This document shows, piece after piece, positions 22,249-31,425 of a DNA stretch of 31,684 bases. Below the pieces are notes generated by a model. The model made no database searches. It was not told the DNA's origin and saw nothing but the letters and a program-made list of their open reading frames with translations. The translations under genes were made by a program, and so were the position numbers. This DNA is from an uncultured Atopobiaceae bacterium (GTDB lineage: Bacteria; Actinomycetota; Coriobacteriia; Coriobacteriales; Atopobiaceae). The stretch covers positions 1 to 31,684 of the forward strand of contig CAJOKK010000007.1 in assembly GCA_905235165.1 (NCBI GenBank), read 5' to 3'. Positions within the stretch are counted from its first letter, which is position 1, and every line of letters begins with the position of its first letter.

Positions 22249-25113
22249 TCACATCACCCCCGCCTGCACGTTGATGCAGTCGGCCAAGACTTCACCAGCG
22301 ACGTAGGCGGCCATGCCGCTCACGTCGGTGTCTCCACCTTCGATATACACCGAAATGGCGAGCATAGGGTCGTCATACGGCGCAAATCCAATGAAAGCAG
22401 AGTTTGCATACGCTTGACCGGTCTCGGCGGTACCCGTCTTACCGGCAACGTCGACGCCCGAGATGCGAGCGCCCACGCCGGTACCGTCCTCAACAACGTC
22501 GCGCATGGAAGCCTTTATCATTTCGGCGGTGTCGCCCGTGATGGGCTGGCCGAGACTGCGACTTGCGGTGGTCGAGGTGGTTGCACCCTCGGGCGAGAGG
22601 ATGTGGTCGACCACATAGGGGTTCATGGCGATGCCGCCGTTGGCCACCGCGGCCGCGATGACGGCATTCTGCATGACGGTGGTCTGCGGGCCGGCGGGCG
22701 AAGACTCGTGCTCGCCAACGGGCTGTCCGCAGGCTGCCCATGCCGTCTCCCACGCAGTCATGTCGGCGGGATCGGGAATGAGAGAGGCTTCGCTGTTGAA
22801 GTCCTGACCGATCGGGGAGCCATAGCCGAAGGCGCGGGCGTAGCCCACGAGCGACGTGGGTCCAATCTGGTTGCCGACCTGAGCGAAGACGGTGTTCGCC
22901 GAGTACTTGTAGGCATCACGCAGGGAGAGGGAGCTCCACTCCTCATCGTGAATGTTCGTGACCACGCGGTCATCCTCAATGGTGAGAGATGCAGGGGCTT
23001 CATAGGTGGAGTCAAGCGTTGCCTCGCCGCTGTCGAGCGCGGCTGCAAGGGTCACGGTCTTGAAGGTGGATCCGGGCGGGTAGAGCGCTGCCGTGGCTCG
23101 GTTGATGAGCTCGCCGTCACCCTCCTGGCCCTCCATGTAGTCACCCACGTTGTCGTAGTTGAAGGAGGGGTTGCTGGCCTCGGCGAGCACGGCGCCGGTA
23201 CTGGGGTCGAGCACGACGATGGCGCCACGGTAGCCCTGCAGCTCGCGCTCGGCGGCAGCCTGCATCTGGGAGTTGATGGTGAGCACCACGGTCGAGCCAG
23301 GCGTGTCGACGCCTGCCATCGAGTAAAGGGCGCTGTTCCAGGTTGAGTAGTCCGCATGGCCGGTCAGCACGTCGTTCATCTTTGATTCGATTCCCGAGGA
23401 GCCATACTGGCTCGACAGGTAGCCAACGAGGCTCGTGGCAACATTGCCCTGCGGGTAGTGGCGCTCGTAGGTGCCGTCACCGTCGTCAGAGAGCCTCGAC
23501 TCAGCCAGGGTCACTCCGTCGGAGGTGATGATGGCGCCGCGCTGAACACGCGCGCTACGAATGATCGTGTGGTTGTTGATGGGCAGGTTGCGGTAGTAGT
23601 CTGCCTTGATCACCTGGATGTAGGTGAGGTTGGCGATAAGAACGGCGAACATGATCGTCAGCGAGGTGATGAGGTGCGTCAGGCGGTTGCCGAGGGCAAC
23701 GCGGCCCAGCACGCCAGACTCGGGCGTGTCCATGCCAAAGGAGGCGCGGGCATGCGCACCGTGCACCAGGGCCTGGGCACGGTTGGTCGTGCCGGGGTCC
23801 ACGAGCTGCTGCATCGTGGCCGTCTCCATGAGCGTCTCACGGCCAGTTGCCTCATCACCGGCGCGCAGCAGCAAGGCAACGATGATGAAGCTGGCGAGCA
23901 GCGACGAGCCGCCCTGGCTCATGAAGGGCAGGGTGACGCCCGTGAGCGGCAGGAACTTGGTGACGCCGCCCACGATGATGAAGGCCTGAATCGCGATGGC
24001 CGAGGTCAGACCGACTGCGGCAAAGGCGGAGGCATCAGACTTGGCGCGTGCCGCCGTGGTGAGGCCGCGCACGGCAAAGAGCATGAAGAGGATGAGAACA
24101 CCCGCTCCGCCCAGCAGGCCGATCTCCTCGCCGATGGCGCTGAAGATGAAGTCGGACTCAACGATGGGGATGAGGCGCGGCAGGCCGCGACCGATGCCAA
24201 CGCCCACAAGGTCGCCGTCGGCGAGCGAGTAGAGCGACTGGACGATCTGCAGGCCGTCGCCGGACGGGTCCGCAAAGGGATCGAGCCAGATGTGAACGCG
24301 CGTCTGGACGTGCGAGAACAGCATGTAGCACACGCGACCGCCCAGAAGCAGCAGGATGAGGGAGATCACGACGTAGCTCGCGCGACCCGTGACGACGTAG
24401 AGCATCACCACGAAGAAGGAGAAGAAGAGCAGTGCGGAGCCGAGGTCGCGCTCAAAGATGACCACGAGGAGGGAGAGGCCCCACATCACGAAGACCGGAA
24501 TCAGCATGCGCGGCTGCGGGATGGCAAAGGGCCCGAACTTGATGGTTGACGCTGAGAGCAACTCGCGGTTGTCAGCGAGGTAGAAGGCCAAGAACAAGCA
24601 GACGAAGATTTTTGCGATCTCGCCCGGCTGGAAGGAGAAGGGGCCAAAGGTAAGCCAAATCTTCGAGCCGTTGATCTCGGTGCCAAAGAGAATGGGCAGG
24701 ATGAGCAGGACGACGCCAGCTGCGCCGATGGTGTATTTGTAGCGCGCCAGGTTGTCGATGGAGCGCACTACGGAAAGGGTTCCCACCATGGCAAATATCG
24801 ACACGAAGAGCCAGAGTATCTGGCCCCCGGCCAAGCTGGGCGCCAGTCGCGTGACGAAGGTGATGCCTATGCCCGAGAGCACGAAGGTGACGGGCAGGAT
24901 GGCGGGGTCAGCTCCGGGCGCGAGCAACCTGATGGAGATGTGCGCGATGGTGAACGCGGCAAACAGCCCGATGGGAACCGCGAGGGTGGTGAAGCTGAGA
25001 GCCATGTTCTGGTTCATGACGTACAGCGCATAGAGTAGCGTTACCGGGAACGCCGCCAGAATGAGAAGGAGCAGCTCGGTGTTCCTTCGGGTGTTGGTGT
25101 GGAGTTCTTCCAT
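22249..25113 (-). CDS. Natural fusion of RodA/FtsW glycosyltransferase and class B PBP transpeptidase
   Basis: A 954-residue polytopic protein. Residues about 12-418 form a SEDS polymerase with about 10-12 membrane helices, NGSKIWLTFGPFSFQPGE, the catalytic-type D223 in ERDLGSALL, and ESDFIFSAIGEEIG. A 55-residue linker leads to another membrane helix (about 480-500) and a PBP domain with the catalytic serine S682 in YPPGSTFK, S738-A-N740 and K892TGT. It should polymerise and cross-link peptidoglycan in one chain. In Mycobacterium rodA and pbpA are separate neighbours in the same cluster position. ATG 25113 is chosen, with GAGGGGG 10 nt upstream; GTG 25122 overlaps the pstP stop as GTGA but is too close to that site. 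Whether it is RodA- or FtsW-like is uncertain. Confidence 0.93.
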   Translation of the reverse strand: MEELHTNTRRNTELLLLILAAFPVTLLYALYVMNQNMALSFTTLAVPIGLFAAFTIAHISIRLLAPGADPAILPVTFVLSGIGITFVTRLAPSLAGGQILWLFVSIFAMVGTLSVVRSIDNLARYKYTIGAAGVVLLILPILFGTEINGSKIWLTFGPFSFQPGEIAKIFVCLFLAFYLADNRELLSASTIKFGPFAIPQPRMLIPVFVMWGLSLLVVIFERDLGSALLFFSFFVVMLYVVTGRASYVVISLILLLLGGRVCYMLFSHVQTRVHIWLDPFADPSGDGLQIVQSLYSLADGDLVGVGIGRGLPRLIPIVESDFIFSAIGEEIGLLGGAGVLILFMLFAVRGLTTAARAKSDASAFAAVGLTSAIAIQAFIIVGGVTKFLPLTGVTLPFMSQGGSSLLASFIIVALLLRAGDEATGRETLMETATMQQLVDPGTTNRAQALVHGAHARASFGMDTPESGVLGRVALGNRLTHLITSLTIMFAVLIANLTYIQVIKADYYRNLPINNHTIIRSARVQRGAIITSDGVTLAESRLSDDGDGTYERHYPQGNVATSLVGYLSSQYGSSGIESKMNDVLTGHADYSTWNSALYSMAGVDTPGSTVVLTINSQMQAAAERELQGYRGAIVVLDPSTGAVLAEASNPSFNYDNVGDYMEGQEGDGELINRATAALYPPGSTFKTVTLAAALDSGEATLDSTYEAPASLTIEDDRVVTNIHDEEWSSLSLRDAYKYSANTVFAQVGNQIGPTSLVGYARAFGYGSPIGQDFNSEASLIPDPADMTAWETAWAACGQPVGEHESSPAGPQTTVMQNAVIAAAVANGGIAMNPYVVDHILSPEGATTSTTASRSLGQPITGDTAEMIKASMRDVVEDGTGVGARISGVDVAGKTGTAETGQAYANSAFIGFAPYDDPMLAISVYIEGGDTDVSGMAAYVAGEVLADCINVQAGVM

Positions 25114-25118
25114 CACGC

Positions 25119-26462
25119 TCACACCCCCTCGTCGGCATCGGCGTTATCCGCCTTTGGCTTCTCGACGGGGTTCGTCTCCGCCTTGGCAGAGGACTCCGCA
25201 GTCTCGTCGTGCGTGACGGGCGTGGCGTTCGAAGGGTCGTTTCCTCCGTTTGCCTTCGCCACCGCCTCGGCCTTGGCGGCCTTGGCGGAGTCAATCTGCT
25301 CGCGATAGCTGTTGACGGTGGTAATTGCCTCGGCTTCGGAGGCAACGGGAACGCCTTCCTCGACGCTATTGGCAACAGCTTCGGGAAGGTCTGAGATCTC
25401 CACCGAGGTGGTTTCCACCAAGCTGTAGAGGGGGTAGCCCAAGAAGTCTGAGTCTATGCCCTGGTAAATGCCGACCGTGCGTCCGTTTGCGCCCACAAAC
25501 CACGAGTTGCGAATGACAAGCGCGCAGGCAGACGTAAGGACGACAAGAACTCCCAGGATGAAGAAGGATACCAAGAGGAAGGTGCGGCGATTCTTCTGAC
25601 GCACCTGCTCAAGGGTGCCGTCATCGAGCACGTCGACAACGATGACGGATACGTTATCGTGTCCGCCCGCCGTGAGCGCGGCGGCAACGAGGTTGTCGGC
25701 CGCTGACTGCGGAGAGACGGACGAGACCGCGATGGCCTCGATCTCGGAGTCCTCGACCATGGAGGAGAGGCCGTCCGAGCATATGATGATGCGGTCTCTG
25801 GAGGAGACGCTGATGGTGAAGTGATCCGCATACATGTCGGGGTCAGAGCCCAAGGCACGCGTGATGATGGATCGCGAGGGATGGACTCGGGCCTCGTCGG
25901 CGGTGATCTCGCCTGCCTCGACGAGCTCCTCCACATAGGAGTGGTCGTGCGTGAGGCGCACAAGGGTACCTGCATGCAGGAGGTAGATGCGGGAGTCGCC
26001 AACATGGGCGATGGCCATGTGGTTGTCTTCGATGATGGCGGCAGAGGCCGTGCAGCCCATGCCCTCTCGGCCTTCTCCCTTGATGGAGCCTTCGATGACG
26101 GCTGCGTTCGCCGCCTCAACGGCTGCGCCCATCAGCAGGTCATCGGCGTGATGCGGTGCGTTTGCCGCGATGGCGGTGACGGCGATGGAGCTTGCGACCT
26201 CGCCGGCCGCATGTCCGCCCATGCCGTCGCATACGGCGAAAACCGGTGCTTGAACGAGGTAGGAGTCTTCGTTGTGATCACGAACGAGGCCCACGTCGGA
26301 GCGGGCTCCCCAAGACAGGCGGGCGTTGGAGCCGTTGTCGGTATGGGAGTCCAAACGAGCTTCGACGGGAATAGCCTCATGCCCGGGGCTCGCGACGGGC
26401 TCCTCGGGCGTTGTAGGCGGCATTTCGATCTTGCCGCTATTTTGCTTTAGCTGGTCAAACAT
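25119..26462 (-). CDS. pstP: PP2C-type Ser/Thr phosphatase with membrane anchor (PstP)
   Basis: A 447-residue protein. After about 48 variable residues, the PP2C domain (about 49-278) has DHNED66, CD79GMGGH, VGDSR, CSD230G and GGHD269N, giving the metal-binding set. A membrane helix (about 294-316) and an extracellular part of about 130 residues follow, ending in a disordered Ala/Glu/Lys/Asp-rich tail. It removes phosphate from PknB and its targets. Start ATG 26462 has AAGGA upstream. The gene begins 8 nt after fhaB and its stop abuts the SEDS-PBP start, indicating translational coupling. The N-terminal extension of about 48 residues is unlike the usual compact start, but the ribosome site supports it. 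Confidence 0.92.
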   Translation of the reverse strand: MFDQLKQNSGKIEMPPTTPEEPVASPGHEAIPVEARLDSHTDNGSNARLSWGARSDVGLVRDHNEDSYLVQAPVFAVCDGMGGHAAGEVASSIAVTAIAANAPHHADDLLMGAAVEAANAAVIEGSIKGEGREGMGCTASAAIIEDNHMAIAHVGDSRIYLLHAGTLVRLTHDHSYVEELVEAGEITADEARVHPSRSIITRALGSDPDMYADHFTISVSSRDRIIICSDGLSSMVEDSEIEAIAVSSVSPQSAADNLVAAALTAGGHDNVSVIVVDVLDDGTLEQVRQKNRRTFLLVSFFILGVLVVLTSACALVIRNSWFVGANGRTVGIYQGIDSDFLGYPLYSLVETTSVEISDLPEAVANSVEEGVPVASEAEAITTVNSYREQIDSAKAAKAEAVAKANGGNDPSNATPVTHDETAESSAKAETNPVEKPKADNADADEGV

Positions 26463-26470
26463 TCCTTGCC

Positions 26471-26884
26471 TTATCGTCGGGTGGCGCGCATGACGGTGTC
26501 GCCGACTTGGACATCGTCGCCGTCGCGCAGGGTGACGGCTTGGGCAATGGGGTGCCCATTGACGAGCGTGCCGTTCGTGGAGCCAAGGTCCTCAAGAACG
26601 AGGGCAGGCCCCTGGAGGGTAAAACGTGCGTGTGTGGCAGAGACGTAGGGCTCGTCGATGACGATGTCCGACGAGGGGGAACGCCCGACCACAACGGGTC
26701 CGAGGATATCGACGTGCAGGCCACGAAGGTCCTTCGCGCCCTTCTCGATATCAATCGACCAGATGGCAGCATCACGACGCTGGCCACTTACCAAGCCGAT
26801 GCCCGTGCGCATGGTCGCATAGAGAAACACGTAGAGCATGATCACAAGCAGAATGCGGCCTGCGAAGAGAATCAGTTCGATCAT
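26471..26884 (-). CDS. fhaB: Membrane-anchored FHA-domain protein (FhaB/FipA-like)
   Basis: A 137-residue protein with one N-terminal membrane helix (about 3-24) followed by a cytoplasmic FHA domain (about 58-135): VVVGRSPSSDI, SATHARF and LGSTNGTLVNG. These bind phosphothreonine. Length and layout match actinobacterial FhaB, which links the PknB pathway to the division machinery. Start ATG 26884 overlaps the fhaA stop by one base (TAATG) and uses the GGAGG just upstream, so translation is coupled to fhaA. It is followed by pstP. Confidence 0.92.
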   Translation of the reverse strand: MIELILFAGRILLVIMLYVFLYATMRTGIGLVSGQRRDAAIWSIDIEKGAKDLRGLHVDILGPVVVGRSPSSDIVIDEPYVSATHARFTLQGPALVLEDLGSTNGTLVNGHPIAQAVTLRDGDDVQVGDTVMRATRR

Positions 26885-29800
26885 TAACCCTCCTTGAACT
26901 CAAGATTCATGAGGCCAAGGGTGATCACATCGCCGTCATGAAGCGTGTAACGGGTGATCTCGGCATCGTTAACGAGGGTCCCGTTGGTTGATTTAAGGTC
27001 AGAAACGGTCCATGACGTACCATCGTACTCGAGAAGCGCATGGTGACGCGAAACATTGGGATCGTTCAGAACAATACCGCCCGGAATGCGCTCGCGGCCA
27101 ATGGGGGTCGCGGGTGCCGTTGCGATGTAGGTGCGTCCGGTCTGCCTATCAATAAGTATGCAGGTGTTGGGGTAAGACTCATCCTCAGCAGCCTTGTCGT
27201 CCTGGGCAGGCTCGGGCTTGGGGGCGGGAGCTGGTGCAGGAGCGGGCTTAGCGACGGGAGCTTGCGTTGAGACAGGGCCCGAGCCCGCAGGTGCGGGAGC
27301 CGGGGCGGGAATCGGTGCGGCTGCCGGCGCAGGCGCGGGCTGCTTGACGGGTGCCGCCTCGTTTGCCTTTGCGGAATCGGCCGCAGCTGCCTGGGCCGAG
27401 AACGCTTCCGCTGCGGGAGCGGGCGCTGGGACGGGAATCGAGCCATCGGCTGTCTGGAGCTCAGAAATTGGCGGCTGAGCTGAGGGCATACCGGCTATAG
27501 GCACATCCATCGAATGGGGCATAGCCTGCTGCGGCTGCATTTGCATCGGCATCTGGGCCGGGTTAACCGCAGGGGCGGATGTCGGGTCGAAGGCCGAGGC
27601 GGGCGCAGGAATGTAGGGAGCCCCAAATGCGGGCATGCCAGCGGACATCGAATCGGAAGCGGGCATGGAATCCGGCATTGGGACAGGAGCGTACATGGGG
27701 TCGGTCATAGGTGCCTGGGTGTAGTACTGGCCCGCCAGGGGAGCCATGTAGGGCATATAGCCTGCCGGAATGTAGTAGGACTGGTCGGCAGGCAAGGGCG
27801 CCTGCGTAGGCATGGGCATCGCTGCCGAGTAGGGAACCTGCCCTGCTCCATAGGCAGGGAAGGGCTCGGGCATGGGTGCCTGAGCGGGAGCCGCCTCGGG
27901 TGCGGGCGCGTGGGCAGGCGCCGAAGCGGTGGAAAGGTCAGCTTCAGGCGCGCCTTCTTGGATAGAGCCGGAATCAGTCGTGGGCTCAGGGGCGGGGCTC
28001 GCCTCCTGTGCAGCCTTCGAAGGAGCGGGCTCCGGCACGTTGGGCGCGGGGGTGGACTCAGGAGAAGTGCCGCGAGCGGTGATCTTATGGTCAATCTCGT
28101 GGGTAGTCCTGGCGGTCATGTCAATCCTCGGAACGGCAACAGACTCAAGGCCGTTGGCGTCGGCAAGATGGTCGACGCCCTGCACGCTGCGCGGCGCCGG
28201 GGGTATGGGATCTTTGTCGGAGGGGTCGAGGGTGATGACCTCAGCGGAGATGCCGAGCAGTTCCTCGACGCTCTTGCCAACTCGAGAGTTGGGGTTACCT
28301 GCGGGGCGAGCTGGCGCCGGAGCAGGCATAGGGAAGTTCTTGGGTAGCGGAACGCCGTTGCCCGTGGGAACCTGGGGTATGTGGGGCACCTGCGGAACCT
28401 GAGGGCTCTGCTGCGCCTGCGACGCATTGGGCTTCTGTGGAGCCTGCGGGGCCTGAGCCGCATGCTGGGGCTGAGGCGTTTCCGGAGCCTGGGCCGCCTG
28501 CTGGGTCTGAGGCGCTTCCGGAGCCTGGGCTGTCTCGGGAACCTGCGGAACCTGAGGCCTCTGAGGCATCTGCGGTATCTTCGGAAGCTTCGAAGCGGGT
28601 ACCTTCGGTGCGTACGGATAGTTGTTAGGGGGCGTTGTCGGCGCGTTGCCTACAGCATTCTCATCCACGGCTACCTTCTTTTCTAAAGGTTCGCTTTCGC
28701 TGCCAAAGTGCTCCAATGAGTCCAGCGCCTGGTCGAGCTGGGCCTCATGATGAACAAGGGGCTCGTCAGATGACGTGGGCTTAGAGAGCCACACCAAACC
28801 GTTCGATACGTCCTCGTCTGCACCATTGTGCATGACGAGACTCGGCTCGAGGGGCGCAGATTGTGCAAGATGCCTTTTGTCATCGGTCGCGGGCGTATCG
28901 AGTTCTTCGGGAGTCTCATCGTGACGTGCGGAGCTGTTCTCAAGCGGCTCGTCCGCGACGGGGGTTGAGCTGTCTTCGGTCTTCTTGATGCGTCCTCGCG
29001 TCGGAAGAATCGCACCACGACTGCGAGGGAGCTCACTTGCTTCGGGGGAGCCGGCGTCCTTTAGGTCGGAATCGGAGGAGGACTCGGCCTCGTCGAGCTT
29101 TTCGTCATCCTTGGGTTCGCCCGTAGTGCGCTTCATGTGACGATGCGGACGCTTCTTATGCAGAAGCTCGCCCTGCTTCTTGGTCTCGGGCTCGTTTTCA
29201 GCCTCGGCCTCAGCCTGCTCTTCGGCGGTGTCCTTGGCCTCGTCCTGCTTCTCTGCGACGGTCTCGGCCTCAGCCTCAGCCTGCTCGTCGTCCTTGGACT
29301 CGGCTTTGGCAGCGGCCTGCTCCTTTGCTACGGCTTCGGACTTGGCATCGGCTTTGGTCTGCTGCTCGCTCTTGGTCTCGGCCTCGGCCTGCTCGGTCAC
29401 GGCCTCAGGCTCGACCTGCTCGCCTGCAGCCGCTTCGACCTCAGGCAGGTGCGCCTGCTCGAGTTCGGTCTTGTCCTCTTCTTCCAGCTTGGGGCCTTCC
29501 GAGCTTTCGGGAGCCTTCTCGTCGTTCGGCTGCCTCTCGGCTGGCGCCTCCTGCTCGCTTGTGGCCATCCGCTTGGCAAACCTCTTGCCCTTAGGTTGCT
29601 GCACGGGCTCCAGCTGGTCTTTGGGTGTCAGGCTTGCGGCTTCGTCTTCGGTCTTCTCGACGGATTCGTCTGCCGCCTCGTGCGCAGCCTCGTCCTTCTC
29701 GGCCTGAGGCTTCTTGTGCTGCTTCAACGCGGCGGGGGCAACGCTGGCCCTAGAGGTCTCGACGGGCTGGAAGTCGTGATCGAGCATCGCCCTGATCTCG

Positions 29801-31425
29801 GAATTGAGCGCCTCTTCGGAAGCCTTGTCGAAGAAGGGGAAGATCTTCCTATCAATATGCTGCTTGGGGGACTCGTCAAGCGCATGAATGGTCGGAAGGC
29901 TCTCGGCCACCGACGCTGGCACCACTGAGACGGGAACGCCTCCAGTGGCCAGCTCTACGGGCTTGACGTGCGTCGACGGCAGATGTGCCGGCACATGGGC
30001 AGGCCTCGGCAGATGTGCCGCAACGGGTGCCGGATGCGGGGGATCTGAGGGGACCGGTGCCGCATGCGGCGTGGCCTTGGACTCATCTTTCTGACGCGTC
30101 CGTCGACGGCGCGGCTGAGCCGGTTCGGCCGCTTGGGACTCCGCCTCTTGCTCGGGGGCTTGCGCGGCCTCCGGAGCGGGGGAGAAGGACTCCTCCGACT
30201 TGCTGGCGGCAGAGCTGGCCTCCTCAGACTTCTTGGCGGAGGAACGCGGCTTCTTTGCCTTTGCCCTTGCGGCTGCGGAGGATGCCTCCTCCTCGAGAAG
30301 CTTGGCAACGAGGGAAGAGGCGTCCTCAGGCTCGGTGGCCTTGGGGGCACGCTTCTTGAGTTTAGGAACATCGAGGTCAAAGGCCTCGTCTGTTGTTTCG
30401 GGTGCCGGCTCGGAGGAGCGCTTCTTGAGCTTGGGAACATCGAGGTCAAAGTGCTCGTTCGTAGACTCGGGCTTTGCCTGCGCAAGGGGAGCCGCCGCCT
30501 CGACCACTGCCTGCGGGACGGGTGCGACCGAAACCTCAGGCATGACCTGCGGGACGGGCGCAACCGACACCTCGGGAATGATGTGCGGGACGGGTGCTGC
30601 AGAAACCTCGGGAATGATGTGCGGTACGGGTGCAGCCGACACCTCGGGAATGATTTCTGGAATGGGCGCGAGCGAAGGCTCGGACGTGGCCTGCGGGGCC
30701 GATGCGGCCGGACTTACGGACGGACTCTCCGGAATGGGAGTGACCGAGGGGCCGGGCACAATCTTTGGGACGCCGGCAACAGAGGCCGGATCCGTCGTCG
30801 CACGACGCGACGAGGACTTCTCCTTTGCTTTCTTGCGCTTTGCGGCGGCCTTTGCCTCTGAAGTTGAAGTCGTTTCGGAAGACGCGCGCTTGGGTGCGGC
30901 AGGCTTCATCTTCGGGGCCGGCTGTGCTGCCGGCTCGTCGCCGAGGGAGTTCTCGACCGAATCCTCGCTGGCAGAGCGACGATCTGCGGCCGCGCCACCA
31001 ACGGCGGATGCTCCCGAGAGGAAGGACTTCTCGTCGGCACGAAGGCGCTCGAGGGTTTCGGCGTCGACGTTCTCGGCGAAGACGGCAAACTTGCCGGTGC
31101 GCAGGTTGGGGTCAACGAGGAAACGAGCGAGCGGCTCGCCCACGAGGGCATAGTCCTTCTCGCGAGCCTCCGCCTTCATGAGCTTCTCGACCTCTTTGGT
31201 GAGGCGCGGGTAAAGGGGGCGCATCGCGGCGTCATCGGTCGCGGACACGAGGATGGTATAGAGAGCCGGGGCGGTCGTGACCCCGTCAATTGCGAAGGTT
31301 TCGGATTCGAGCTGCTTGCAGCACTGCCTCGCGAGTCGCTTGAACGAGAAGGGCGACACGTAGCCCTTCGGCGCAGCGCTGAAGACCTCGTTCGCACGGG
31401 TCTCGAAGATCCTAATTACGTTCAT
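26884..31425 (-). CDS. fhaA: Giant FhaA: DUF3662 and FHA domains joined by a very long low-complexity linker
   Basis: A 1513-residue protein. The N-terminus (about 1-140, starting MNVIRIFETRANEVF) is the FhaA/DUF3662 domain; the C-terminus (about 1420-1513) is a FHA domain with IGRERIPGG, SRHHALLEY and LKSTNGTLVND. In between are about 1,280 residues of biased composition: basic Ala/Lys/Ser, a Pro-rich set of five 12-residue repeats, two copies of FDLDVPKLKKR, a long Glu/Ala/Lys stretch, a Pro/Gln/Ala stretch, and a Met/Pro/Tyr-rich stretch. Mycobacterial FhaA is about 530 residues. It probably binds phosphorylated partners such as the PknB targets or SEDS/flippase proteins (inference). The ATG at 31425 overlaps the preceding membrane-protein gene by 14 nt. 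Confidence 0.9.
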   Translation of the reverse strand: MNVIRIFETRANEVFSAAPKGYVSPFSFKRLARQCCKQLESETFAIDGVTTAPALYTILVSATDDAAMRPLYPRLTKEVEKLMKAEAREKDYALVGEPLARFLVDPNLRTGKFAVFAENVDAETLERLRADEKSFLSGASAVGGAAADRRSASEDSVENSLGDEPAAQPAPKMKPAAPKRASSETTSTSEAKAAAKRKKAKEKSSSRRATTDPASVAGVPKIVPGPSVTPIPESPSVSPAASAPQATSEPSLAPIPEIIPEVSAAPVPHIIPEVSAAPVPHIIPEVSVAPVPQVMPEVSVAPVPQAVVEAAAPLAQAKPESTNEHFDLDVPKLKKRSSEPAPETTDEAFDLDVPKLKKRAPKATEPEDASSLVAKLLEEEASSAAARAKAKKPRSSAKKSEEASSAASKSEESFSPAPEAAQAPEQEAESQAAEPAQPRRRRTRQKDESKATPHAAPVPSDPPHPAPVAAHLPRPAHVPAHLPSTHVKPVELATGGVPVSVVPASVAESLPTIHALDESPKQHIDRKIFPFFDKASEEALNSEIRAMLDHDFQPVETSRASVAPAALKQHKKPQAEKDEAAHEAADESVEKTEDEAASLTPKDQLEPVQQPKGKRFAKRMATSEQEAPAERQPNDEKAPESSEGPKLEEEDKTELEQAHLPEVEAAAGEQVEPEAVTEQAEAETKSEQQTKADAKSEAVAKEQAAAKAESKDDEQAEAEAETVAEKQDEAKDTAEEQAEAEAENEPETKKQGELLHKKRPHRHMKRTTGEPKDDEKLDEAESSSDSDLKDAGSPEASELPRSRGAILPTRGRIKKTEDSSTPVADEPLENSSARHDETPEELDTPATDDKRHLAQSAPLEPSLVMHNGADEDVSNGLVWLSKPTSSDEPLVHHEAQLDQALDSLEHFGSESEPLEKKVAVDENAVGNAPTTPPNNYPYAPKVPASKLPKIPQMPQRPQVPQVPETAQAPEAPQTQQAAQAPETPQPQHAAQAPQAPQKPNASQAQQSPQVPQVPHIPQVPTGNGVPLPKNFPMPAPAPARPAGNPNSRVGKSVEELLGISAEVITLDPSDKDPIPPAPRSVQGVDHLADANGLESVAVPRIDMTARTTHEIDHKITARGTSPESTPAPNVPEPAPSKAAQEASPAPEPTTDSGSIQEGAPEADLSTASAPAHAPAPEAAPAQAPMPEPFPAYGAGQVPYSAAMPMPTQAPLPADQSYYIPAGYMPYMAPLAGQYYTQAPMTDPMYAPVPMPDSMPASDSMSAGMPAFGAPYIPAPASAFDPTSAPAVNPAQMPMQMQPQQAMPHSMDVPIAGMPSAQPPISELQTADGSIPVPAPAPAAEAFSAQAAAADSAKANEAAPVKQPAPAPAAAPIPAPAPAPAGSGPVSTQAPVAKPAPAPAPAPKPEPAQDDKAAEDESYPNTCILIDRQTGRTYIATAPATPIGRERIPGGIVLNDPNVSRHHALLEYDGTSWTVSDLKSTNGTLVNDAEITRYTLHDGDVITLGLMNLEFKEG
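30350..30460 (-). repeat. Two in-frame copies of an FDLDVPKLKKR coding motif in fhaA
   Basis: The motif is coded at about 30350-30385 and 30419-30454, 69 nt (23 residues) apart, with well-conserved flanking bases. It is the only hydrophobic/basic short motif repeated in this disordered stretch and could be a short binding motif (inference). Confidence 0.7.
30505..30684 (-). repeat. Five tandem 36-bp units inside fhaA
   Basis: Successive 36-bp units at 30505, 30541, 30577, 30613 and 30649 encode 12-residue units of the form EVSxAPVPxxxP on the minus strand. The inner three are close to identical and the outer two diverge. The frame is kept throughout, so length changes by unit gain or loss would not break fhaA. 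Confidence 0.85.
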
